This document shows positions 1-9,780 of a stretch of 64,000 bases of DNA, piece by piece. The stretch is taken from NCBI GenBank assembly GCA_006503475.1, contig RSEH01000085.1, positions 62,001 to 126,000 on the forward strand, written 5' to 3'. Numbering within the stretch: position 1 is the stretch's first letter; the number at the start of each line of letters is the position of its first letter. This stretch comes from Stentor roeselii (taxonomy: Eukaryota; Ciliophora; Heterotrichea; Heterotrichida; Stentoridae). Made by a program: the position numbers and the translations under genes. The notes under the pieces were generated by a model. The model did no database searches and was not told where the DNA came from. It saw only the letters and a program-made list of their open reading frames with translations.

Positions 1-531
1 TTGAAGTTGCCCGTTTTCTTTTTTTACGCTTTCGTATTCTTTACGTAGTTGCTCTTTTTGTGACCTGAACCTGGAGATGTCGTTTGACATGTCTGTCATT
101 TGTTGCTTCATGTCTGTTATGAATAAGTTCTGGTAAAGGGCGTGAAGTTCTCCTCCGTCGAATCCTTTTTCTTCTAGAAGGCTTTTGTTGGCTTGTTTCA
201 TGGTTTCTAGCTGTTGCATTAAGTCTTTTACTTGTCTTTCTAGTTGCTCGATTCGTAGAAGGTCTGCCTTGTGAAGCTTTTCCAGTAATGTCATTTTCTG
301 GAAAATTGATGCCCTTTGATCATCATTGGTCTTAGAGTCGATATTAGAACTAGATGGTAGAGACATGTCAACGTTAGTAAATTTAGGAAGGACATAAGCG
401 TGATTAAGCAAATCAGATGGAAGATTAGTCTCTGAAATCGGTGTCTTACTGGTAAATCCTATCATAGGCGATAGACTTCGAGGACGAAATTTGCTTTTAT
501 CAATTGGAGTTGCTCGAAAAGTGTTTTGCAT
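1..531 (-). CDS. Coiled-coil protein, 3' end outside window (partial)
   Basis: This is the first 177 codons of a gene that runs off the left edge with the frame still open. The start is the ATG at 531, preceded by an A/T-rich leader. The first 85 or so residues are Ser/Pro-rich and probably disordered. From about residue 90 there is a long Glu/Gln/Lys heptad-like stretch (for example KLHKADLLRIEQLERQ), so a coiled coil is expected. It lies only 15 nt downstream of the stop of the next coiled-coil gene on the same strand, and no GT...AG joins the two. I recognise no family; a cytoskeletal or basal-body role is a guess. Confidence 0.75.
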   Translation of the reverse strand, partial: MQNTFRATPIDKSKFRPRSLSPMIGFTSKTPISETNLPSDLLNHAYVLPKFTNVDMSLPSSSNIDSKTNDDQRASIFQKMTLLEKLHKADLLRIEQLERQVKDLMQQLETMKQANKSLLEEKGFDGGELHALYQNLFITDMKQQMTDMSNDISRFRSQKEQLRKEYESVKKENGQLQ

Positions 532-546
532 ATTTATTAAGGTAAG

Positions 547-2826
547 TTATGTTTTTTTATACTGAATCAAAGAACCAGGTCTCAGAAAAGTTGACCTTTT
601 CGCAGAGTCAAACTGAAACTTTTGATTAGAAACTGGAGATTTTGAACTTGCTGTAAACATCCTGCTTGAATTATCAAGATATCTGATTTGAGTTTTAAGT
701 CCTGATATTTCAGATTTTTGTTGTTTTAGAATTTTCGACTTGTAATTTAATTTATAAGTCAAATTTTCAATTGTTGATCCGAGAGTATTGTTTAAATTTT
801 CAATGCCTGTCTTGTACTTGGTCTTTGCCTTTGAAATCTTTTCTGTATGAAGCAAATCGAGGTTGTTTCTTTCTTTTTCAAAAGATTCAATTAAGTCATT
901 TTTTTCTTTTTCATGTTTTTTTTGTGCTTCTGCGAAACGGTTGGCGTAGTCTTTTTGAGTTTTTTCTTTTGATTCGTTGCATTCTTTTTCGACTCGTTCC
1001 AATAGCAGCTCTGTTTCTGTGAGTTGGTTTTGAAGGAAGACGACTCGAGTTTTGAATTCTTCTTCCATGTCGTTGATTAAAAGCTGCTTTTGGAAGTTTT
1101 GACGGTTTATTATGTCGATTTCGAATTTCTGGTCATCGATTTTGTCGGTTAGAACTTTTGCTCTTGCAGCGTTTTCATTTATGGTCTTTTTTAGAAGGTC
1201 TTCGAGATTGGCGAGCTTTTGTAGGTATTGAGCTTCTGATGCTTCGTATTCCTGCTTTGCAAGTTTTTTGTTTTCTTCTATTTTTTTGTCACACATCAAG
1301 TTGAGACTGTTTACCCTTGTACTATACATTAAATCATTTTGTCTTAGTAACTCTTGATACTTCTTATGACGTGTTAGCAGTTTTTGCTTCAACTTCAAAA
1401 CAAACTCCTTTCTCAATTTTTCTTCAGTTTCCTTCCCAATACTTTCAATTTTCTGTTGAAGTTTCAAAATTTCTTCTGAAAGTTGTAAATTTTTCTACTT
1501 ATTTCTTACATCAATAAGTTCATGATTATCAGTTTCAATTTTTTCAATAGTCCTTGACTCAAGGAGTGTTTTTTGAGTTTCAAGAGTTTCGATTTTATTT
1601 AAAAGAAAATCGATTTGCAGTTCATATTTTTGTTTATCTTTATTATTGAGCTCTCCTGACTCAACATGAATTTTTTCTAATTGTGACTTGTGCCTATCTT
1701 GAATACTTTTCAAGGCGATTTGATTATGATCCTGCAGAATCTTCATTTGCCGTTCATAGTCGCTGATTATCTGAGATTTCGTGTCTTCGAACTTGACTTT
1801 CAACGAGTCCAGCTCGATACGATTTAGACTCTTGTCGATTTTTTCATACTGGTCGAGACTTGTTTGCTGTTCTTCGAGTTCTTTTAGTTTAAACTGCAGT
1901 TCTTTTGTTTCTTCAACTTTCAGGTCGACTTTTTCTATTAAAAACTCGTTGATTTGAGATAAGACGTGATTTTGGTTGAGTAGTTCAGAGATTTTTAAGT
2001 GAAGTTTGTTTGTTTGAATTGTGTGTTTCCCTTCGTCGGTGCAGAGTTCATTTATAAGTCTCTTGATTCTATTTTCATAGTAAATTCTCAAGTCCTTTAT
2101 TTTATCATCTGTAAAAATTTTAATGTTTTTCAAGGTTTCCGAATTGAATAAAATCGTTTTTTCTAATTTTTCCGCCTGTTCTTTTTCAAACCTTTTTCTT
2201 TCTTCCAGATGATTTTTCCTGATTTCATCGATTTCCTTACAAGCCCGATCCTGAATTTTTTCAATTAAAATTTTAACAGCTTTATCCTTTTCTCCTTTAA
2301 AAACTTCCAACTGTTGATTTAAAATCTGAAAATTGCTTTTTGCAGTTTCAAGGTGTTCCTCAGTGACTTCTAAGCATTGTTTGTATTTTTCTTTGTGTTC
2401 TTTTTCGATTTCCAGCCAATACCTGGCTTCGTGGTACTCGTGTTGGTATTTTGAGAGGTCGTCTCTGCAGTACTGAAGACTTTGATGCAGGTTTTGGACC
2501 TTGCAGACCAGGTCGTCGATGTAAATAGTTTTTGATGTGATTTCTTCAATCAGCACCTTTTCTTTATTTTTTTTCTTCTGGGTTTTTTTGGTGGATTGCT
2601 TTTTGAGACGCTCGATTTCTTCTCGTAACTCGGTTTCTCTTCGCATTGTGAAAGTGTCGGAGTAGTTTAAAGCGATTTTCATTGACTGGATTTCGGATTT
2701 TTTTGAGGATAACTCGAGTTCTAAGGACTCGCAACGGGATTTCACGGAATTTAGGTCTTTTTCAAGAAGGGTTGAACGGTCTTTCCAGTAGGTTAGGGTT
2801 TCTGTCGAGGTTGTTTTAACTTCCAT
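547..2826 (-). CDS. Long coiled-coil protein, two exons
   Basis: The 754-residue product is coiled coil almost throughout, rich in Glu, Lys, Gln and Leu, with a short non-helical Ser-rich tail. Exon 1 (2826 to 1510) ends in an in-frame stop that disappears when the 15-nt GT...AG intron at 1495-1509 is removed. Exon 2 then continues in frame as KNLQLSEEILKLQQKIE to the TAA at 547. The start ATG at 2826 is the first in frame. Its flank is G-poor on the sense strand, like many genes here. Long coiled coils of this kind in ciliates are commonly basal-body, cortical-fibre or axonemal proteins, but I see no family signature. It may belong with the adjacent coiled-coil gene. Confidence 0.85.
1495..1509 (-). 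other. 15-nt spliceosomal intron
   Basis: On the sense strand the intron reads GTAAGAAATAAGTAG. Removal deletes an in-frame TAG and joins two long coiled-coil frames without a shift. Confidence 0.9.
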
Positions 2827-3281
2827 TTTTAGAATGATTTAGATGAAGGTACGAGAATTTTATGATTTGATGAAAAATTATGGTTGGTTTTGATTTGGGG
2901 CGGTTATAATGGGTTTTGGGATTATTTGATGAGAGGATTAACTGGTTTGAGTAGAAATAAAATTGTTAGAGTTGATTGATTATTAGTAACTGTCTTCAAG
3001 ATTAACGAGGATATTTTAATATCCAACCATTTATTCCAAATGTAACCTGAGCATAAATAATGATACCTTGGCAATATTAATCACTTGAATCATAACTATT
3101 ACAACTTAAGCTCCAAAGACTAAACTATTGAAAATATAATGTGCATCTAAACTTTCTAAATGAAATCTCATTATCCATGATTTTCATAGATTTATAACTT
3201 TCAAGATAACTTTATGATTGAAGTCTAATCACTATCTCCCATCTCTAAACCTTAAAACCTCAAGTATGAAAAAACTATTAT
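2827..3281. other. Intergenic, no gene seen
   Basis: This 455-nt stretch lies between two minus-strand genes. The part next to the coiled-coil start (2827-2950) is G/T-rich on the plus strand. The part next to the RING-CH stop (3000-3281) is C/A-rich. This matches the window-wide flank asymmetry described in the findings. No ORF, RNA gene or repeat is recognised. Confidence 0.7.
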
Positions 3282-4112
3282 CTATAAGGTCATATTATGC
3301 CGATCAAGATCCTCTTGATTTTTACTATCACTATCATCACATCTCACAAGTGCACAACTCATCATATGAACATCTTTAACCTCACTCTTATACCCAATGA
3401 GTTTCTCACCTTCATAACAAGGAATCAAACTAATCGGAACCACTTTCGGCGCCTTGATTTTTTTTCCCTTAATCAAAGCAACCTTCGGCAACACTAAAAT
3501 ATTCCCCGACAAAACTTCATTAGGACTAGTAAAAGCGACATGCTCTTCTAAAGGCTTTTCAGCGATTTCCACAGTGAACTCCTGGTTCTTGATATGCCAG
3601 TCGTCCATTTTGACCTTGATGAAAGTTGACTTGATGATAAAAACAAGTATAATCAAAATGATTCCTCCAGCGAAGGAGCATCCAGCCATTAAAGCCAAAG
3701 AATAAACTTTATCGTCACGATCTGTATCAGGGTCTTCATATTTGACAGCTAAAAAGTAAATAATAACAACGATCAAAGCGAGAATAGAAAGTAAAATCGG
3801 AATAAACATGCAAGTCCCGATGGTTTCATCACAGATTTCACGAAGGGAAAAATAAGAGATTATTTTGTACTCCATTTGAAAGGTGGTATGGCATAACTCA
3901 CATGCCCTGTTGTTTAAGTCTTCGTTTGTTGAGAGTAGCCAGGTTTTAAGACATTCTTCGTGCACGTATTTCACGGAACCTGTGCAGCGACAAGGGTGGA
4001 TCAGCAGGTTGTTTTCTTTTTCTGTGTCGTAACATATGCGGCAGATCGGAAGTTTTAAACTGCTTTCTTCGGCTGGGCGGTCTTGAAAATTCGAGTGTTT
4101 GTTTTCTTCCAT
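3282..4112 (-). CDS. Membrane RING-CH (MARCH-type) E3 ubiquitin ligase
   Basis: This 276-residue protein starts with a RING-CH (RINGv) finger of the C4HC3 type: C24, C27, C41, C43, H51, C54, C71 and C74, with the typical CRCTGSVKYVHEECL segment. Two hydrophobic helices follow at about residues 102-123 and 136-160, and the rest is a hydrophilic cytosolic tail. This is the layout of membrane-anchored MARCH ligases, which take ubiquitin from an E2 and ubiquitinate membrane proteins in the endomembrane system. The E2-binding Trp (WLLS) after the second Cys pair is present. The start is the first ATG. The gene is divergent from the WD40-channel gene across 218 nt. Confidence 0.9.
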   Translation of the reverse strand: MEENKHSNFQDRPAEESSLKLPICRICYDTEKENNLLIHPCRCTGSVKYVHEECLKTWLLSTNEDLNNRACELCHTTFQMEYKIISYFSLREICDETIGTCMFIPILLSILALIVVIIYFLAVKYEDPDTDRDDKVYSLALMAGCSFAGGIILIILVFIIKSTFIKVKMDDWHIKNQEFTVEIAEKPLEEHVAFTSPNEVLSGNILVLPKVALIKGKKIKAPKVVPISLIPCYEGEKLIGYKSEVKDVHMMSCALVRCDDSDSKNQEDLDRHNMTL

Positions 4113-4330
4113 ATAAGGACTGGTTTTGAGGATTTTATTAAGAAATTTAGAGAGATTTATTTTATTATGGAAGGATTTTATAGAGATTTAAATTTTTTGG
4201 GTTTTTTGAGGAGTTTTTGAAGTTAAAATTAGGTTAATGATTTTTTTTAGAGAAATTAATTTTGGACTGGGTTGAGGATTGAACTGGAAAATAGTATTTT
4301 TAAAGGATTTTGAATCATGAATGTTTAGAA

Positions 4331-7300
4331 ATGGATTCTTTTATGCCTAGATTTGAAGCTCTTGAGGATAAACCTTCAAAAGCAAAAACGAGTTCGGTTA
4401 GATGCTGTCAGTCGTTTAGAAAAATTTACTCTGTTGTAGAGCGTTGCGAAATTCTTGAAATCAAGAAATTCTTAAGAGTTTTAAAAAACCGTTCAAAAAT
4501 CGAAGAAAACTATTTTGAGACTTTCTTACCAAACCAGTCCAAACTCTCATCAGTGTCGATCAGTCCTGATAACAATTTACTTCTCTGCACCTTTATCGAT
4601 TCCAGAGCTAAACTTTTTACCTTATCTTCTCCAAATCAAGAATTCCAAGAAATCCTGAGCTTGACTAATTCTTCATCTTCCTGTTTTTCTCCAGATTCTA
4701 AAAGTTTTGCAATAGCTTCTGAAGAAATCCACCTATTTTCATTGTCAATGTCTAAAATTTCTGACTTTCCAGGAAAATCAAAAGTGAAAAAAATAACCTA
4801 TTCAAAAAGCAGTAGATTTCTATTAAGTCTTTATTCCGATAATTTGATAAAAATTTGGAATATTGATAAAAAAGAAGAGTATTTTAATCTGAATTTCAAG
4901 GATTTACTAGTTTTTTCCGTGGCTCTGAGTGTTGATGACAGGACTCTCGCAGTTGGATCAATAGAAAAACATTTAAAACTTTGGAACATTAAAGAAAAAT
5001 CTGAGATTAACGAGATTAATTTTAATTCATCTCCAGTCAGATCTTTAGTGTATAGTCCTGATGGACACTCGCTTGTTATTGGCTCTCAAGACAGAAGTTT
5101 AAAGGTTTTTGATTTGGCTTCACAAGATATAAAAATTGTTTTAAGATGCAAGACAGGTTACTCTGTTTCTTTAGAGTTCAACCTGGACTCTACTCTTTTA
5201 CTTGCAGGACTCAGTAGTTCTTTTATTGACCTTTGGAACTGCAAGAGCTGGACAAAGGTTTTCAATATGTTTCTCAGTTTTTCTCCGGAAATTCCAGTGG
5301 TGATGTCCTTTGACGGGTCAAAGATTCTTTCTGTAAACAAAGATAACACCTTGAAATTAATGAAAATTGATGAAAATAGGATAAGTGAAATTTTCAAGTT
5401 TTCTGATGAAGTCATTTTCGCTGGTTTTAGTTTTGATAAAAAAAATTTTTTTACTTTTGAAAGTAATGGAATCGCAAAAATCTTTTCAATTGAATCTGGA
5501 AAAGAAAGCTTTCAACTTCAATTCAGAAAAAATACTGTCCGTTATTTGGACCTAAGCAGATCAAACAAGTATTTTGCAGTTGTTGATGAATATGAAAAAG
5601 TTATTATATGGAACTTGGAGGAAAAGAGTGAAGAGTTTAGTCTTTCGAAGGATGAAGAAGGTTTTAGTTTAGTTACTTTTACTTGTGAGGACAAAGGAAT
5701 TATTTTAACTGGCAGAAGTGGAAATATTTTAGTCAAGGTTTTTAATAGTTTCGATGATGAAATTTGGTTTAAAGGGCACAAAGAAGCTGTTGTTTGTATT
5801 TCAGTGAAAAATGATAACAGGTGGTTCGCAACGGGGTCTATTGATAGGACAGTACGAGTTTGGGATCTAGAAAATACTAATAAAAAAACAGTGCTCAAAG
5901 GACATGAAAATGAAGTTGTTTGTGTAGGATTTTCAAGTAATCCTAAATATCTTGTTAGCGGCTCTTCAGAAGGATTAATAAAAGTTTGGAACTTGAAAGA
6001 AATGTTTGAAGAATTTTGCTTGAATCCTGAGATTTCAAGTCTTAAACGATTTGAAATTTCTCCTTCAAATCAAATTCTTCTGCTGACAACTGATGGCCAG
6101 TTAAAAATACTAAATCTTGAAGAACGATGCGAAAAGTCGTCATTTTCTTTAATATCTGCTCAAAATAATAATATTGAAATTTTATCTGCTACTTTTTCTG
6201 TCACTGAGGATTCGATTTCATTTATTTATTCAGATGGAACTTTCAATATACTAACACTTAAACAATTGACAACGAGTAGAAACTCTAAAATTTTTCAGAA
6301 ATGTTGCCAAAGTTTTTCTAATGACTGCAAGTTTTACGCTTGCTTAAAAGGAACATCTGAAATCTTGATTTATAATTTAAAAAATAAAGATGTTTTCCAT
6401 CGACTGTCTCATGAAAATAGTGTAATTTTCATAAGATTTACACAAAATAGCGATTTCATGATTGTTGGCTTTACAGACATGCTTTGGGTTTATAATTTAA
6501 AAGAAAAAAAGAAAGAGTTATCAATTATTGGAGAATTTAAGCCTGTTTTAAATGCTTTTTTAATTTATAGTGAGAAAAAAAAATCATGGTTTTTGACCCT
6601 TTGCTATCAAGCTGGATTTGATGTTTATAAAAATGAACAGAATATTTTCCAACTCTCTGATTTCGATATTGATGAAGTGAAAGTAACTTCTGAGTTTAAT
6701 TTGCAGATTAAGAATAAATTTACTCAGCAAGTTATTATATTTGATATTATTACTGAAAGGATAAATGAATTACCGGGGAATGGCATTGATACAGGTGAGG
6801 TACTCTACATGGATCCTGAAAGCATCTATAATGATATGGTTTTAAGGTCAAGAATGTATCTGAATATTTTTTCATCAATTGAGTCAAAAGACTACCAATC
6901 ATATGAGCTTAACTTTGATAAAACTCAAATAAGCAATATAAATTTAACAGTCCTCCATATTCTCTCTTATTTAGACAAGGCAGAAATATGCCAATCTCTA
7001 TTAAAAAAACATAATCCTTTGTTTCTTACTGATATTTTTGGCCATTCTCCTTTATTTTACTCATTGATTAAAAACTATCAAAGAACAGTCGATGTGTTTT
7101 TATTGCATATTTCCTCGACTTCAACTTCGAGCCCAGTCTTTTCCTCGAACATTTTTAGTCTTCGGAATGACTTTCAAATGATCATTAAAAATTCATCTAC
7201 TTTTCTGCAAAACTTTCTTATAATATGCATGGAAATGAACAAGCAAATAAAACCGACCCTGGTAAACATTCCTTCAGGACGATTTGTTCATATTTCTGCT

Positions 7301-8398
7301 AGTTTAAATCCTTTTCCACCTTCTGTTTATACTCAAAAATGGAGGAGTTCAATAAAAATTATCCATCCAAAGACCTGCTACATTCCTTTGCCATTTGGTC
7401 TGGGATCTCATTCTACTTTATCATTAGTTGAAAGTATAGAATCATGCACTAATGATTTGATTTTTAAGACAGAATTTGTTCAGTCATACCTATTAGCTTT
7501 ATGGGAAAAAAACTATTTAATAGTGCTTTGCTACAGTCTTTTACTTTGGGTAAATCTGATCTGGATCGCTTTTATCGTAGAAGATAATTTTTACTTGACA
7601 GTATTTGCAGTTTTATTATTATTGAACAATATTTTACTAATGATTTGGGAAGGTCTTCTGATAAAACACCAAGGTTTAAGATATTATTTAGACGTTTGGA
7701 ATTTACTTGATTTTTTTCGAATAATTTTAACAACCATTTGGGTGATAATGAAGTTCTTTGACAAAGAAAAAACAGGAATAGTTTGGTTTGTTGTCTTGTT
7801 GAATGTGATTCGAGGTCTTATCGGATTTCGAGCTTTCGACTTGACAAGGTTTTACATAAAGTTAATATACAAGTCATTATCAGATATTTCATCATTTATG
7901 CTTATTTTCATTTACAGTATTTTGTCTTTCGGCCTGCTAAACGCGACAACTCAAAATAAATCAATCGGCTTCGAATCGCTTTGGATGGACTCTTTTGCAC
8001 TTATTTATGGTGATAAAGCTGCCATGTATGACAGCGACTTCGGGTTTCAATATGTGACTTTAGTGTTGGCTATTTGGATTAATGTTGTTTTTTTACTAAA
8101 AATCATCATTTCTATCTTTGGAAACTCTTTTTCAGTTTTTAAAGAAAAAGCTGAAATTTATAATTTTCAAGAAATGGCTGAAGTGTTGTTGGAAACTTTT
8201 CAAGTTTTTGTCAGTGCTAAAAAAATTGAGGAAATCGGGTATTTACATGCTGGAGGAATCTGGGGTGGACAAAGTGTTGATGAACAAAAGAGGGGGATTG
8301 ACTCGGAAATTATTAATTTCGCTGAAAAGTTTGAAGGGATTATATCGAGGATTGATGGTTTTGAGAAACAGCTAGGAGAGATTAGGAAAGGTGATTAG
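4331..8398 (+). CDS. WD40-ankyrin-ion channel fusion (TRP/polycystin-like)
   Basis: The 1355-residue product has three regions. Residues ~60-680 hold many WD40 repeats with clear signatures (SVDDRTLAVGSIEKHLKLWN, WFATGSIDRTVRVWDLEN, YLVSGSSEGLIKVWNL). Residues ~855-915 look like one or two ankyrin repeats (VLHILSYLDKAEICQSLLKK). Residues ~1060-1300 hold about six hydrophobic helices with a pore-like segment before the last one, as in six-helix ion-transport domains of TRP or polycystin type. The tail is short and charged. Such large channels with N-terminal repeat domains are plausible ciliate ciliary or mechanosensory channels; selectivity cannot be read. The first in-frame ATG is 4331. A three-codon upstream ORF (4317-4328) ends two bases before it. 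Confidence 0.85.
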   Translation: MDSFMPRFEALEDKPSKAKTSSVRCCQSFRKIYSVVERCEILEIKKFLRVLKNRSKIEENYFETFLPNQSKLSSVSISPDNNLLLCTFIDSRAKLFTLSSPNQEFQEILSLTNSSSSCFSPDSKSFAIASEEIHLFSLSMSKISDFPGKSKVKKITYSKSSRFLLSLYSDNLIKIWNIDKKEEYFNLNFKDLLVFSVALSVDDRTLAVGSIEKHLKLWNIKEKSEINEINFNSSPVRSLVYSPDGHSLVIGSQDRSLKVFDLASQDIKIVLRCKTGYSVSLEFNLDSTLLLAGLSSSFIDLWNCKSWTKVFNMFLSFSPEIPVVMSFDGSKILSVNKDNTLKLMKIDENRISEIFKFSDEVIFAGFSFDKKNFFTFESNGIAKIFSIESGKESFQLQFRKNTVRYLDLSRSNKYFAVVDEYEKVIIWNLEEKSEEFSLSKDEEGFSLVTFTCEDKGIILTGRSGNILVKVFNSFDDEIWFKGHKEAVVCISVKNDNRWFATGSIDRTVRVWDLENTNKKTVLKGHENEVVCVGFSSNPKYLVSGSSEGLIKVWNLKEMFEEFCLNPEISSLKRFEISPSNQILLLTTDGQLKILNLEERCEKSSFSLISAQNNNIEILSATFSVTEDSISFIYSDGTFNILTLKQLTTSRNSKIFQKCCQSFSNDCKFYACLKGTSEILIYNLKNKDVFHRLSHENSVIFIRFTQNSDFMIVGFTDMLWVYNLKEKKKELSIIGEFKPVLNAFLIYSEKKKSWFLTLCYQAGFDVYKNEQNIFQLSDFDIDEVKVTSEFNLQIKNKFTQQVIIFDIITERINELPGNGIDTGEVLYMDPESIYNDMVLRSRMYLNIFSSIESKDYQSYELNFDKTQISNINLTVLHILSYLDKAEICQSLLKKHNPLFLTDIFGHSPLFYSLIKNYQRTVDVFLLHISSTSTSSPVFSSNIFSLRNDFQMIIKNSSTFLQNFLIICMEMNKQIKPTLVNIPSGRFVHISASLNPFPPSVYTQKWRSSIKIIHPKTCYIPLPFGLGSHSTLSLVESIESCTNDLIFKTEFVQSYLLALWEKNYLIVLCYSLLLWVNLIWIAFIVEDNFYLTVFAVLLLLNNILLMIWEGLLIKHQGLRYYLDVWNLLDFFRIILTTIWVIMKFFDKEKTGIVWFVVLLNVIRGLIGFRAFDLTRFYIKLIYKSLSDISSFMLIFIYSILSFGLLNATTQNKSIGFESLWMDSFALIYGDKAAMYDSDFGFQYVTLVLAIWINVVFLLKIIISIFGNSFSVFKEKAEIYNFQEMAEVLLETFQVFVSAKKIEEIGYLHAGGIWGGQSVDEQKRGIDSEIINFAEKFEGIISRIDGFEKQLGEIRKGD

Positions 8399-8514
8399 AT
8401 TAGTAACTGCATTTACATTATATTCCAAAAATTATCTAACATAAATTCTCTCATAATTCAAGTTCATGATTATCTACTATTCTAAATAAAACATCCCTAA
8501 ATTCCAAAAACCTT

Positions 8515-9750
8515 TCATTTAACTTCCTTTAATTTCTCCCTTATCAACTTTTTCATTTTACTTTCAGGAACTTTCTTAACAACTACCTTTTGTCTAACTT
8601 TAATAGACTTGATATTAGGACCCATGAGTAAAGGTCTCACAACTCTAGCACTCGAAGGTGAATTAATCTCTTCATCAACTCTATGCTCCCCATACTCCAG
8701 AAAAGACCCAATTTTTTTAATTTTAGAGTCAGAAACAATAGAATAACTAAATTCTGAAGGGATAGTAGGCTCATTGAATAACTCTTTGTCAATCATCTGA
8801 GAAGTATACTCTTCATCAAAGTTAGATTCAGTAAAAGATGGGCTAATTGATGGTGAATATTCTTTTTTGATGACTTTTTCCCAGTCAACATCATGAAACC
8901 ACTTCGAAGATTTGACTTCTTCTATTCCATTATGAGACCCAAGTCGATTTTCCGGGTCACTTTGAAGTAGCCCAGTCATTAACTCTTTTAAATCCTCAGA
9001 AATCCATCGAGGAAAATTGAAACTTCCTTCAATCCTAACACTATACATCTGCTCTAAATTTCCATCAAATCCAGGAGGTTTCCCAACAACCATTTCATAC
9101 AAAAGTACTCCAAGACTATAAAAATCAACACTTTTTCCATACCCTTCCATCATCAGCATTTCCGGACTAATATATTCGGCAGATCCACAAAACGTAAAAT
9201 TCAATCCAAGGTCTTCTTTGGCAGACCCGAAGTCCGCAAGTCGAACATGTCCAAGTTGGTCAATTAAAATATTTTCAGGTTTCAAGTCACGATGAATAAA
9301 ATTTCTGCTGTGCAAGCATTCAAGAGCGAGAACGACTTCAGAAATAATGACTTTCGCTTCATCTTCAGTAAAGCGAAGCGATTTCCTTAAGTGAAAAAAC
9401 AACTCGCCACCTGAATAGAAGTCAAAAATCATGACAAAATGTTTAGTCTGAATAAATTTTACTGTTTCGAAAGACGAGTGAAGTTTCACGATGAACGGAT
9501 GAGAAAGTTCTTGCATTATTTTCAGTTCGGTTAGGACTTGATTAGTTTTCCCTTTTTCGAAAATCAGATCTTTTTTCATTACTTTCATGGCGAAGGTCTG
9601 TTTAGAGACAGTATTGATGACTTGATAAACACGGCTGTACCCTCCATTTCCGATGACTTTCAGAGGTTTATACTGTCGAAAACTAGGAATTTCTGTAAAA
9701 TCTTCATTAAATAACGAGTCTTGCGATAAGATGCTGGGGTTTAAATACAT
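8515..9750 (-). CDS. AGC-family serine/threonine protein kinase
   Basis: The 411-residue protein has a full kinase domain at about residues 29-290. It has a glycine loop (GNGGYSRVYQV), VAIK-type lysine (FAMKVMKK), HRDLKPENIL catalytic loop, DFGSAK magnesium motif and the AGC activation segment TFCGSAEYISPE, where APE is changed to SPE. The C-terminal extension has an AGC-tail FDEEY element and ends in a very basic stretch. PKA/S6K-like kinases are the closest group; no regulatory domain is present. It lies 30 nt downstream of the anoctamin gene on the same strand, and its ATG is preceded by TATAAA. Confidence 0.9.
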   Translation of the reverse strand: MYLNPSILSQDSLFNEDFTEIPSFRQYKPLKVIGNGGYSRVYQVINTVSKQTFAMKVMKKDLIFEKGKTNQVLTELKIMQELSHPFIVKLHSSFETVKFIQTKHFVMIFDFYSGGELFFHLRKSLRFTEDEAKVIISEVVLALECLHSRNFIHRDLKPENILIDQLGHVRLADFGSAKEDLGLNFTFCGSAEYISPEMLMMEGYGKSVDFYSLGVLLYEMVVGKPPGFDGNLEQMYSVRIEGSFNFPRWISEDLKELMTGLLQSDPENRLGSHNGIEEVKSSKWFHDVDWEKVIKKEYSPSISPSFTESNFDEEYTSQMIDKELFNEPTIPSEFSYSIVSDSKIKKIGSFLEYGEHRVDEEINSPSSARVVRPLLMGPNIKSIKVRQKVVVKKVPESKMKKLIREKLKEVK

Positions 9751-9780
9751 TTTATAACAGTATTAATAATATTCTATTAT

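Noticed and set aside
547-2826. Fusion of the two leftmost coiled-coil genes
   Set aside because: A TAA and 15 nt separate them, and no GT...AG segment of suitable size bridges the gap.
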